A DNA stretch of 64,000 nt from Auriscalpium vulgare (Eukaryota; Basidiomycota; Agaricomycetes; Russulales; Auriscalpiaceae): the NCBI GenBank assembly GCA_019915015.1, contig JAHBBC010000001.1:186001-250000 (forward strand). Direction: 5' to 3'. The notes under the pieces are model-generated. The model saw only the letters and a program-made list of their open reading frames with translations, did no database searches and had not been told where the DNA came from. Within the stretch, counting starts at the first letter, position 1. Every line of letters starts with the position of its first letter. The position numbers and the translations under genes were made by a program. Shown piece after piece: positions 56,228 to 64,000 of this stretch.

Positions 56228-57934
56228 ATGCATGTGCGTGAAGGATTCTCACTATCATGGCGAAGTGCTGACCACATTCTTCCCAACTCTAGCCCGAGTT
56301 GGACAGCTCGTTCATCGCCGCGAGGCGCACGGCAATGGTGTTCCAGAAGGCCGTCGAGCAAGCTCATCGTCACCGGGGGATCGGGCACTGCTCGACGAAG
56401 ATACGCCTCTTCCGGGTTTCGAGCAACAACACGCACTACTTCAACCAGTACGAGAAGCCTTACGAGGAGTACGACGTGGGCTGGGAGTACAGTGTAGATG
56501 GCGGGCCATATATTGATTACAAGGGGCTCGAGAACGACGGCGACAAGGAGCCGCTCACGAGAAACGAGGTAACGTTGCCGGTCGCTTCTCGGCGACACGT
56601 TGACTCACACGTTGCGGCTTCAGGTCCTTGTCGACCGGCTCGCCCACCTTGCCGCTCGGATGCCCGTCCACGCCAGCGGCGCCCTCGACACGCCCTTCAC
56701 ACTGGAAGTCTCCCGACCCGGGTGCGCGCTCACAGGCGCTGTCCAGCCCACGCACAACTACTGTGCGCCGGAGAGCGCGGAGGCGCAGCAGCTCGCGCGG
56801 CTGTTTGCCAACGCGGCAGTGTCCGACATGCGCATGCACGAGGACAGCACCGCGTGCCGGGCCCGCGAGATCAGCGCAAGCGAGTTCATCGTCGAGCCCG
56901 CACTTCTCGAGCGCGTGCGTGCGCTGTGGGCAGGCAGCCTCGGGCCGCACAACGTGCGCGCGGAGTCGTACAAGATGCATCTGTACGGCGAGGGAGGGCC
57001 CTTCGACATGCCGCTGGAGACGCCGGAGCGCGGCCTCGTGGGGACGTTCCTCCTCGGCGTGGGCGACTCGACTGGCCAGGAGACCTTGAAGCTCCAGGCT
57101 CAGCGCGAGTATAGCCCGCATCCCCGGTCGCTGTGGGACTACGACGACGAAGCCTCTGCGATGCAGCAGGGCGCTGAGATCCCAGAGGTGATGGAGCAGG
57201 ACACAGAGGCCCAGGAGCCGATGGAGGAGGAGACAGAGAGTGAGGATGGCAAAGAGGCCAATGCACGCCACATGTTCTCCGCCAAACCCGGGCACTGGGT
57301 TGCCTTCTATCCCGACGTGCCGTGCCGCGTAATCTCAGTCAAGACTGGCTACAGCGCTGTCGTCGCGTTCAAGATATTCCAGGACGACCGGACCGACCAA
57401 CCCGAGACGGAAGCCGAAACTGCAACGATCACGGGCATCAGGCGCATCACTGACACGCTGGAGGCGCCGGTTGCTTTGATCCTCAGGCGCAGATACTGCC
57501 TCGAGCCGCACTGGTTGAGCGGGTTTGACGCGCTGCTCTACAGCGCGCTCATGCGCCGTACGGACATCAATGTGCACCTCATTCCTATCGTCATCGACTT
57601 CTCTGCTTCGCTCCAGCTGGACAACGACTTCACGCCTGTTCGACGCAGCTTCACTGCGCTCGTGCACCCGTTTACCGCCGAGCACATCGACTACCTCGGT
57701 GGAGTCAGGAAGACGGACCCGGCCAAGTCGACCATGCCCTGGCTCGCTAGCTTGGAGAAGACCGTGCAGTTCCTGGCGATGGATTTCGAAGGGTCGACGG
57801 TACAGTGGAGTCACAAGACGTGGGACGACTCATCCGTCAGGGGAGATGAAACGCAGGAGTACACTGAGGACAGCGTTAATCTCTCATACGCACTCATCAT
57901 CACCCCAAAGGCTCCGCGCGAAGTTTCGGAGTGA
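56228..57934 (+). CDS. 2OG-Fe(II)-oxygenase-like protein lacking metal ligands
   Basis: Model: exons 56228-56233, 56293-56568 and 56624-57934, all in phase, 530 residues; the 6-nt first exon is the least certain part. The fold is recognised from YKMHLYGEGGPF (about residue 210), the following GTFLLGV strand, and HWVAFYPDVPCRVISVKTGYS (about 320), which parallel the Basidiomycete prolyl-hydroxylase-like family (YK.L.Y..GG.F..H.DT, WVAF..D..H.V..V..GYR). Here the HxD pair is replaced in FDMPLETPE, the distal His is replaced in PCRVISV, and the 2OG-binding Arg of GYR is Ser. Catalysis by Fe(II) is therefore unlikely. An acidic stretch (MEQDTEAQEPMEEETESED) sits between the motifs, and a 250-residue C-terminal part follows. 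The DNA transposon lies just upstream of its TATA box. Confidence 0.7.
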
Positions 57935-58069
57935 TGCATGCCTTCGATTCAACCTGAACGATGTGGGAATAAATGTTTATCTACAATTGCAGCTCTCTTT
58001 GCATGACAGCGAATGAAATCTGATGCAAAGTTGCCACACGAAATTGGAATGCGTTGCGCGAGAGGTGAG

Positions 58070-58345
58070 AGCAGGAAAGAGTGGGGATTCGGGGCTGCAC
58101 GTCAGTCACGTGAGATGCCATCGCGTCGCGCCCCAACGCTCTGTTTGTCCGCCCTCCTCGAGCCAAACACCCCGCCCTACATAAGGGCCGGCTCTCCTCA
58201 GCGCGCCTCTCTCATCCGCACCCCCACGATGTCGCTCTCCATGCCCGCGTCCACCGCGTTCCCACACCGCCCTGTCCTCCTCATCCTGGTCTTTTCCTCG
58301 CGCTGCGATCGCCCTCCTGCACACGCGTCCCGCGCTGCCTCTGTG
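58070..58345 (+). repeat. Dispersed promoter-like repeat, copy 4
   Basis: CACGTGAGATG at 58107, TTTGTCCGCCC, GCCAAACACCCCGCC, ACATAAGGGCC near 58179, GCGCCTCTCTCATCCGCACC, ATGTC at 58229, then CTCATCCTGGTCTTTTC. It is the closest relative of the copy at 46170. Confidence 0.8.
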
Positions 58346-58550
58346 TAGCAGTAGCCTATATGGCATTCTATTGTTGATCGGGCGACAGATGCGTTGCGTC
58401 GGGTCACCTGCCAGTGCGGAGCAGGCCCGGTCAGTTGTCAGTATATGCTGTTCACTCCTGAGAAGGGGAATAACATAGCACCGTTATAGGCCGCCTCACA
58501 GAAGAGCCTCCCTAACGCGCCGAGACCTCTCACAGAGCACCCCAGCTCCG

Positions 58551-58675
58551 GAGGAATGCCCTAGTATCGGTGTACGGTACTCCATTGGAGGACTTCGACG
58601 TTAGAAAAAATAAGTCTACGCGGGAGACGTAGACTCCGACCGTAGACTTTCGGGTAGACTTTTTTGTACTAGGGC
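58551..58675. repeat. Small foldback (MITE-like) sequence
   Basis: GCCCTAGTA at 58558-58566 is repeated inverted at 58667-58675. Inside, AAAAAATAAGTCTAC faces GTAGACTTTTTT, and GTAGACT occurs three times in tandem. Confidence 0.5.
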
Positions 58676-58774
58676 TCCGTGACGGGCTGTCACGCCAGGA
58701 CAATAGGATCAATTCCCTTTTGTCCGATGCATCGCCCGGCCCACCCACCCGCCCGGCCACGCGCCGCCGCCTCG

Positions 58775-58796
58775 ACGCGTCGACGCGTCGACGCGT
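58775..58796. promoter_or_regulatory. Three ACGCGT boxes at 8-bp spacing
   Basis: ACGCGT at 58775, 58783 and 58791. In yeasts this hexamer is the MluI cell-cycle box bound by MBF at G1/S. It lies 475 bp before the KDZ ATG. A functional link is inference. Confidence 0.45.
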
Positions 58797-59270
58797 CAGT
58801 GTGGCCGGCCATGAGGATCGCGGCCACAGCGTGTCGGACACAGCCTGCGTTCACAATCCTTTTGTGCTTGGGCTCATTGTGCTAGAGGTCCTTATAAGTC
58901 GCTCACCCTCTGGCAGCTGCACTTTCCCCTCTTTCCCCCTCCACTCGGCGTCCGAGTCTGCCACGCACGACATCCTCTACGTGCCCACCCTGCACGCGCC
59001 ACTCCTCTCCGCTCGCTGTCCGCGCTCACTGCTGCGCGTTGTTCCGCGCGTCGTTCCGTGCAGCACCTTGCGCTCGAGGCCGCTCGCCCCACATCCCAGC
59101 GCGTCGGCCGTGCCATCCGCCGCGCGCCGCTCCGTGCCACTCCAACAGTCTGCCGCCACCACACTCGTCTCCCTCCCCAACACCATTTCGCACGCTCTTC
59201 GCTGCCGCCCTTCCAAACGTGCTCACTATTGTGCGCCTGTTTTGAAGCGCTGTGACGAGGCCTCTGCATA

Positions 59271-61394
59271 ATGTCGGCCATCTATTTCACGGACCTCGCG
59301 CAGATGCTATCGGCTTTCCCGGGCACACTCTCACAGCTGTCATTGGAAGACGTCCATCGCTTCTTGCGCTTTGCACGACGGCTTAAGACGGAAATACAGC
59401 TGACAATGACACCTGCCGCAAACTTGAACGACCCGCCTATGTTTCTTCACCAGTATCTTCACAACTTTCTCCGCGACACCATGGGCTTCGATGACAGAAT
59501 GACAGTAGAATGCTGGTCCGCACTCAAGGATCTGGCTTGGCTTGATGGGGACAGCAAGCTCTCTGTCGAAGAGGCTGCAGTCTTTCAGGAGTACGGTCGC
59601 AAGGGCACACGCGTCTTGGAGCATCTCTGTGAGTACTCTTCCTCTTTGTGCTCGCTCTTCTCTAATAGTCTTGCAGCGGACACAATGTTCTACCCTCCGA
59701 CACTGCATTGCAAAAACTGCTCCCGACGACTGGGCCAGTGTAGCAGTGAGTTTGGGTTTATTCTCGTCTTTCCCCAATCTAATCAAACACTTGTAGCATG
59801 TAAAATCCGCTACTATCCCAATTACTATGTGGAGAACCGTGTTCGATGTTACTATGGCGGTGTCCCCGACGTCATCCACTTCGAATCTCACGCGTTCATC
59901 GATGCCGAGCTATGCGAGCAGTTCACGCAGTATATGCTTCTTGCTTGGTGAGTCAATATAAGTTGCCTTGTGGCTCGCTCGGGTTTGACTGGTGGCTCGC
60001 TATGCTAGGGTCTCGGGGCAAAATTGCGCTAACATTTACAACGAGGCCTTCGCTGAGTCGGGCATCGACAAGCCTCCACACTGGCCGCAAACATTTCGAC
60101 TCAGCTCTGAGCAGGCTTGGCGCACATTCTTTTTGAACGCATTGCTGCGTGATTGGGACGAGCGGGGCAAGTGCATGACAATGTCCGATGATGGAACTCA
60201 GAATGAGCGCCTTCAAGCTGCCATGGAGGAGCGGAATCGAAGGATGGTTGTTGTGGGGCAGCCCGAGAAGCTCCATGCGTGCTCGGTTTGTGAGAAGATC
60301 ATCAAGAAGTCTGGTCCTCTCGATCCCAACCCGGCTCATCCCAGCAAGAATCTCCGTACGTCGCTTCCGTTTATCTCATTGGCCTGCTCTGATGGTTTGA
60401 TTAGGCTCGCTGCGTGCCGTCGTCACTGATGGTATCTCCATCGGCCATCCTTGTTGCGCTGTTCACAACTGCACGACGCCTCTCGGCAGCAATCGCGACC
60501 GCTTCTGCCCTTCACATCGAGATCTCGCGTCTCAGTGTGTTGTCACAGACCGCACAAATTTGGCCGAAGGGACGCACCGGACGTGTAGTGAGCCAGATCA
60601 CCGAGCTCTCGAAAACCACTGCAACGAGCAATCCAAGGCATTTTTCCAGCTGCAACAAAGGCTGAAGAAGGCTAACGTCCCTGTCTTCCCCGGGATGACC
60701 ACGCTGTCAGACACTGATGATGCTGAGGTGGACGACATCCTCGATATGGCTGAAGAAGAAAATGTTGGCAAGTCTGACGAGGGCAACCGGAAGGTGAAGG
60801 CGCGTTTCGGCCGTCGGCGGACACACAACGAGCAGCTCGTTGTTACTTGCTGTGGCGTCATTGCCGCACGGGCAACGATGTTTGGAGCAGAAGCTATTTC
60901 GGGTGTCAAGGTAGGCTCAGTTGTCGTCCGTAGGTTTCTTCATACTCATCTTCGCATAGGATTTCCTCAAGTCAGTCTATAACTTCGACTTCAATGATCT
61001 CCCTAGTGTCATCTTCTACGACAACAATTGCCATCTCATGGCACATCTCCTTGCCCAGGGCGATGATTTCTTCATGTACTGCATCCTCCCTGTTGACGTC
61101 TTTCACTTCAAGTCGAAGCACAAGGAAAGCGATGAATTCTGCCAGAAGCATTGCAATCCAGCCATGTGGCCAGAGCTCAGCGACGACAAGGGCAACTGGG
61201 TCTTCAACTCGTCAGCCGCCGAGCAGGCAAACGTATGGATGGGTGGATATCTCGCGATTGTGCGCGAGATGTTGGCATACCGGTTTGATTTTTTCTTTGA
61301 CGAGATGATCAAGCGCCGCAACGAGCGGGTCGTGGCCAAACTTCGCGCCACTGGCAAGGCGCCTTATCGTATCCCTCCTGCTTCTTCTCAGTAG
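59271..61394 (+). CDS. KDZ transposase with CxC5 and CxC6 zinc clusters
   Basis: Six exons (59271-59628, 59677-59745, 59797-59947, 60009-60355, 60405-60910, 60960-61394) close in phase and give 621 residues. After a helical N-terminus comes the CxC5-type cluster, YPPTLHCKNC, then YYPNYYVENRVRCYY and ELCEQFTQYMLLAW. The CxC6-type cluster follows, with VVTDGISIGHPCCAVHNC, RFCPSHRDL and THRTCSEPDH; one expected Cys appears as Asp in CVVTDRTN. The KDZ RNase H-like end has VIFYDNNCHLMAHLL, FHFKSKH, CNPAMWPEL and FNSSAAEQANVWMGGY, which supply the late catalytic Asp and Glu. The family cuts and pastes DNA elements with 8-bp duplications. I found no inverted repeats around this copy, so it may be an orphan or domesticated. 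Introns are 48-61 nt. Confidence 0.88.
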
Positions 61395-62156
61395 TCATTT
61401 TGTAATTGTTGTCAATATATACAATACGTGTAAGCTCTCGTGGTGACGGTACGAAGATGACAGCGCGCAGGCCGCCGGGCGCGAGGTGAGAGCGTGAGTG
61501 GGACGGCAGACAGTGTCAAGCCCGAACGCAGCGCACCTCCCGACTTGTGCAACAGCGCTGCGCGGCGGTGAGCAGGAGGCAGTGCGGCAGGTTGTCATCG
61601 GCGGTGGTCAGCGTCGACGACGCTGACGACAGCGCGCCTGCGAACAGTGCGGGTTGGAGGCGACGTGGCGGCGTCAGCCTCGAAGACCAGCAATTATTCG
61701 ACATGCACAAGACATTGCTGGCGGCATGCTGAGAGTTGCGAGAGCGGTGGGTGAGAGCATGTGCGGCGGGCATGGTGCGACGATTTGTACGCACCTGCCT
61801 GCGTCAGATCCGCGAGCGCCGTCCGCTGCAGTCCTCCCTCCTCGTCACCACGGCCCTCTCCTCCTCCAAGGGATGCGCACAGCGCGCGCGTGTGTAGGGT
61901 GCGGTACGTCCGGTGTGTTGAAGGGCCCGGCGGGGCGTGCGACGCTGCGTAGACAGTAGAGCTCCTGCCTGCGCATACAGGAGGTGCCAGAAGGCTGTGC
62001 AGGCTCGTCCGGACGGCGTGCGCGGCGCTTGGTGTGGGTTGATATTGATTGTTGGGTGCCTGGCGTGCAGAGAGTCGTGGTGGGTGGTATGCATGGGCGG
62101 GCGCTACGAGTCGGAGTAGAACAACACAGCGACAATTTGTAAGCTGTCAGGTTGTC
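61395..62156. other. GC-rich non-coding stretch
   Basis: After the KDZ stop (with ATATATACAATA near 61416 as a possible 3' processing region) the sequence is G/C-rich with no supportable gene. Short frames lack motifs. Confidence 0.4.
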
Positions 62157-62227
62157 ACTAAGCGCTGGGGTACAAATTCTGTGATCTCGACTGTCGAGAT
62201 CACAGAATTTGTACCCCAGCGCTTAGT
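62157..62227. repeat. Perfect inverted repeat, 34-bp arms, 3-nt loop
   Basis: Arms 62157-62190 and 62194-62227 are exact reverse complements (ACTAAGCGCTGGGG...GATCTCGA, loop CTG). RNA from either strand would form a perfect 34-bp hairpin. Confidence 0.95.
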
Positions 62228-62689
62228 ACCGTGCTGGCTCGCTGCCATTGGCTACTTCCCCCCGGCTCCGCTCTCCCTCAAACACAAGCCCCCGCGGGGC
62301 CCCTGCTTACCTTGTTACACCTGTCAGTTGTCCGCATTATAAGCCAAAGCATGCCGCCGTCAAATCGCCAAACCGAACCCATGCAGCTTGTACATCGCCG
62401 ACAGGCTCCTTGACACCCTTTGATGGCGCATGACGTGAGTTTTTTGTACGCTGATCTGTCGCGGTACTCATCAATTGCCTGTGTGTATTGCACGCTAGCC
62501 TCTTGGCGCCCCTTGAACAGCTATATACAGCAGAGCCTCGTACCGCTCGCCGCGGACGCCATCGTTGACGTGCGCATTGGGGACGCACGGTGAGTCTGCT
62601 TTTCTACACAGGCCCTTCACCTTGCTCATACGTCGCTTGCAGACCAGCTCCGCACACGCGGCTCCGCCGAACGTTGAGCACGCTCACCA
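62228..62689. other. Flank of the pseudogenes, no firm gene
   Basis: Contains a possible upstream exon reading QQSLVPLAADAIVDVRIGDAR before a GTGAGT donor at 62591. Whether it belongs to the dehydrogenase remnant is unclear. Confidence 0.35.
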
Positions 62690-63170
62690 CGCGCTGCCTA
62701 AATCTCAGCTGATAACCCTCTCTCCAAACCTAGCCCGGCAGCCCGCGCCCACGCGTCTTCTGCCTCCCAGATGACTCCGCGTTGATCAACCGCTACGGCT
62801 TCCCGTCCCAAGGGCACACCTCCGTGATCGCCCGGCTGCGCGCGCGCCTGCCCACCTTCCCGTCGCCAGCGCAGTCCGCTGCGGCGTCGCTGCACCCGAA
62901 CAAGCTGCTTGCGGTGAACCTCGGAAAGAACAAGGAGAGTGCGCCGGACTCGCCAGACGACTTTGTGGCGGGCGTACGCGCATTTGCGCCGACGTGCTTG
63001 TGGTCAACGTGTCAAGCCCGAACACCACGGGCCTCCGGTGAGCATGCTCTTATTCTGTGCCGGAGATGTTGCTCACTGCGCTGCCAGTGGCCTGCAACAG
63101 CGCGCCAAATTGTTGAGCAGCGTGACAGCAGCCCAAATGGAGCCGAGGACCGTGCCGCGCGCGAGGAGTG
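62690..63170 (+). pseudogene. Dihydroorotate dehydrogenase fragment
   Basis: Motifs of the class 2 (mitochondrial) pyrimidine-pathway enzyme are spread over several frames: PGSPRPRVFCLPDDSALINR, then YGFPSQGH, LLAVNLGKNKES, ADVLVVNVSSPNTTGLR, and after an intron-like gap (GTGAGC ... TGCCAG, 63040-63088) GLQQRAKLLSSV. Frame breaks occur before PGSPRP (one base missing in the KPQPG codons) and before ADVLVV. The N-terminal FMN-binding part and the catalytic C-terminal half are absent. It cannot make a working enzyme. It ends near the uL23m remnant that runs the other way. Confidence 0.8.
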
Positions 63171-63206
63171 GATTGGCGAGACGTACCAGACGAGCGTGCA
63201 GAAGGA

Positions 63207-63850
63207 CGTGTCCTCGGGGGCCTGGGGATAGTAGGACGGCTCGACGAGGCCGACGACAACGCGCTTGTAGGTGCGATGGGTGCCCTTGCGGACAAACGAC
63301 GCGTTCTAGGCGCGGTTGATTGGGGCGATGTAGTTGTCCGTGCGGATGTACGTGGTCTGCACGTTGTAGACCGCGGTGAGGTAGCTGCACACGTCGGTCT
63401 TGGTCACGGACTGCGAGATGCGGAAGGTTGCCTCGTACGGGTTGTACGGCTTCCCAGGGGGTGTGTGGTTGCGCACGAGGCGGAAGAGGATGTTGGGGAG
63501 GTATACCTTCTGTCTGACGACCTGGGTCTCCCTCGTCCCGTCCGCGGCCACCACCTGGCGCGTGCCACGCAGGCGCATGCGCCGTGCGTTCAACCGTTCA
63601 ACCGTTCTAACCACTCGCCCTCCGTAGGTTCCTGACCGTTGGCACTCATGAGTTCTCCCTTCGCCAATGCGCACTGATAGCGCGCGAATTCGGTGGGAGT
63701 CAGGCCGTCGGGGTGGGCGACGTCTGTCTCTGCCTGGGCGATTTCGGGCCTCTGTCGTCGGAGGCGAACAGCTTGTGGTGTTGATGCTGTCCGCGCAGCT
63801 GCTGCTGCATTGTGGATGGTAGCGTACGAGCGACGGACGATATGCTGCAT
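63207..63850 (-). pseudogene. Mitochondrial ribosomal protein uL23m, broken
   Basis: From ATG 63850 the frame reads a mitochondrial presequence (MQHIVRRSYATIHNAAAAAR), then LTPTEFARYQCALAKGELM and EGEWLERLNG before a stop. The frame then shifts to NARRMRLRGTRQV, RQKVYLPNILFRLVRNHTPP, GKPYNPYEATFRI, KTDVCSYLTAVYNVQTTYIR and TDNYIAPINRA, hits TAG (near 63308) and continues in frame as GTHRTYKRVVVGLVEPSYYP. These are hallmark uL23m sequences of the large mitoribosomal subunit at the tunnel exit. The first break is an exact 8-bp tandem duplication, GTTCAACC twice on plus (63588-63603). Dropping one copy restores the phase. The gene is essential in yeasts, so an intact copy should exist elsewhere. 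Confidence 0.85.
63588..63603. repeat. 8-bp tandem duplication in the uL23m remnant
   Basis: GTTCAACC GTTCAACC; the cause of the first frameshift in the gene. Confidence 0.9.
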
Positions 63851-64000
63851 GAAGGCTGAGGTAGAGAACCGACTCTGTACGTTTGGCACCAATTTGGTTG
63901 TGCAGTTTCTCACCATTCTCGCCATCCAGGTCTCTCTGCTAGAAGCAGATGTGGAGGTGTATGCCACGCTTGCGTTGAACATCAACTCACGATTACTGGC

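Noticed and set aside
58551..61900. 58.56-58.68 kb foldback as the left end of the KDZ element
   Set aside because: I could not find a matching inverted end or an 8-bp duplication on the right side.
1..64000. CRISPR arrays, bacterial operons, Shine-Dalgarno sites
   Set aside because: The sequence is eukaryotic with introns; no array of spaced direct repeats of that type was seen.

Overview
The window is a piece of a filamentous basidiomycete genome, most likely an Agaricomycete. The reasons are: genes broken by many 45-60 nt GT..AG introns, a mushroom-type BTB/POZ gene, a KDZ transposase with CxC5/CxC6 zinc clusters, a zinc-knuckle LINE, and a Ty3/Gypsy element with an FIDD-type reverse transcriptase. 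Exon structures below were worked out by hand from splice sites and reading-frame phase. I ran no database search, so family names rest on recognised motifs.

Layout. 0.2-3.3 kb: a tandem pair of small unknown genes and a third small spliced gene. 3.5-18.7 kb: a host BTB/POZ gene split by a 14.1-kb Ty3/Gypsy element with two apparently identical 715-bp LTRs. The element lies on the minus strand. It encodes Gag-protease, then a Pol (RT, RNase H, integrase) reached by a probable -1 frameshift. Between pol and the 3' LTR it carries about 5.8 kb of extra DNA with three antisense, intron-containing genes that share one gene plan. Each is separated from the next by a copy of the element's polypurine-tract motif, and one carries a zinc-cluster-like cysteine pattern. 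18.7-32.3 kb: gene-poor DNA with hairpins, a tRNA-like repeat, a GC-rich 291-bp minisatellite abutting a broken PI-phospholipase C fragment, a small coiled-coil gene and dispersed repeats.

32.3-39.0 kb: a LINE on the minus strand with two ORFs overlapping by ATGA, a poly(A) tail and a near-perfect target duplication. 39.1-40.2 kb: a four-exon multi-pass membrane protein gene. 40.3-49.2 kb: a repeat graveyard with several copies of a promoter-like module (E-box, CCAAACAC box, TATA, ATG). 49.2-56.0 kb: a complete DNA transposon with 32-bp terminal inverted repeats and a perfect 8-bp target duplication. It encodes one long spliced protein joining a Ulp1-like cysteine protease, a zinc motif and a DDE-type transposase. 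It sits about 65 bp upstream of the TATA box of the next gene. 56.2-57.9 kb: a 2OG-Fe(II)-oxygenase-like protein that has lost its metal ligands. 59.3-61.4 kb: an apparently intact six-exon KDZ transposase gene. 61.4-64.0 kb: a perfect 34-bp-arm hairpin, a decayed dihydroorotate dehydrogenase fragment (+) and a decayed mitochondrial ribosomal protein uL23m gene (-). The uL23m frame is broken by an exact 8-bp tandem duplication.

Overall this is transposon-dominated accessory DNA in which LTR, LINE and DNA elements have interrupted or bordered host genes. The most unusual parts are the antisense gene cassettes of the Gypsy element, with a dispersed TTCGSCGAA palindrome confined to that element, and the Ulp1-transposase DNA element.
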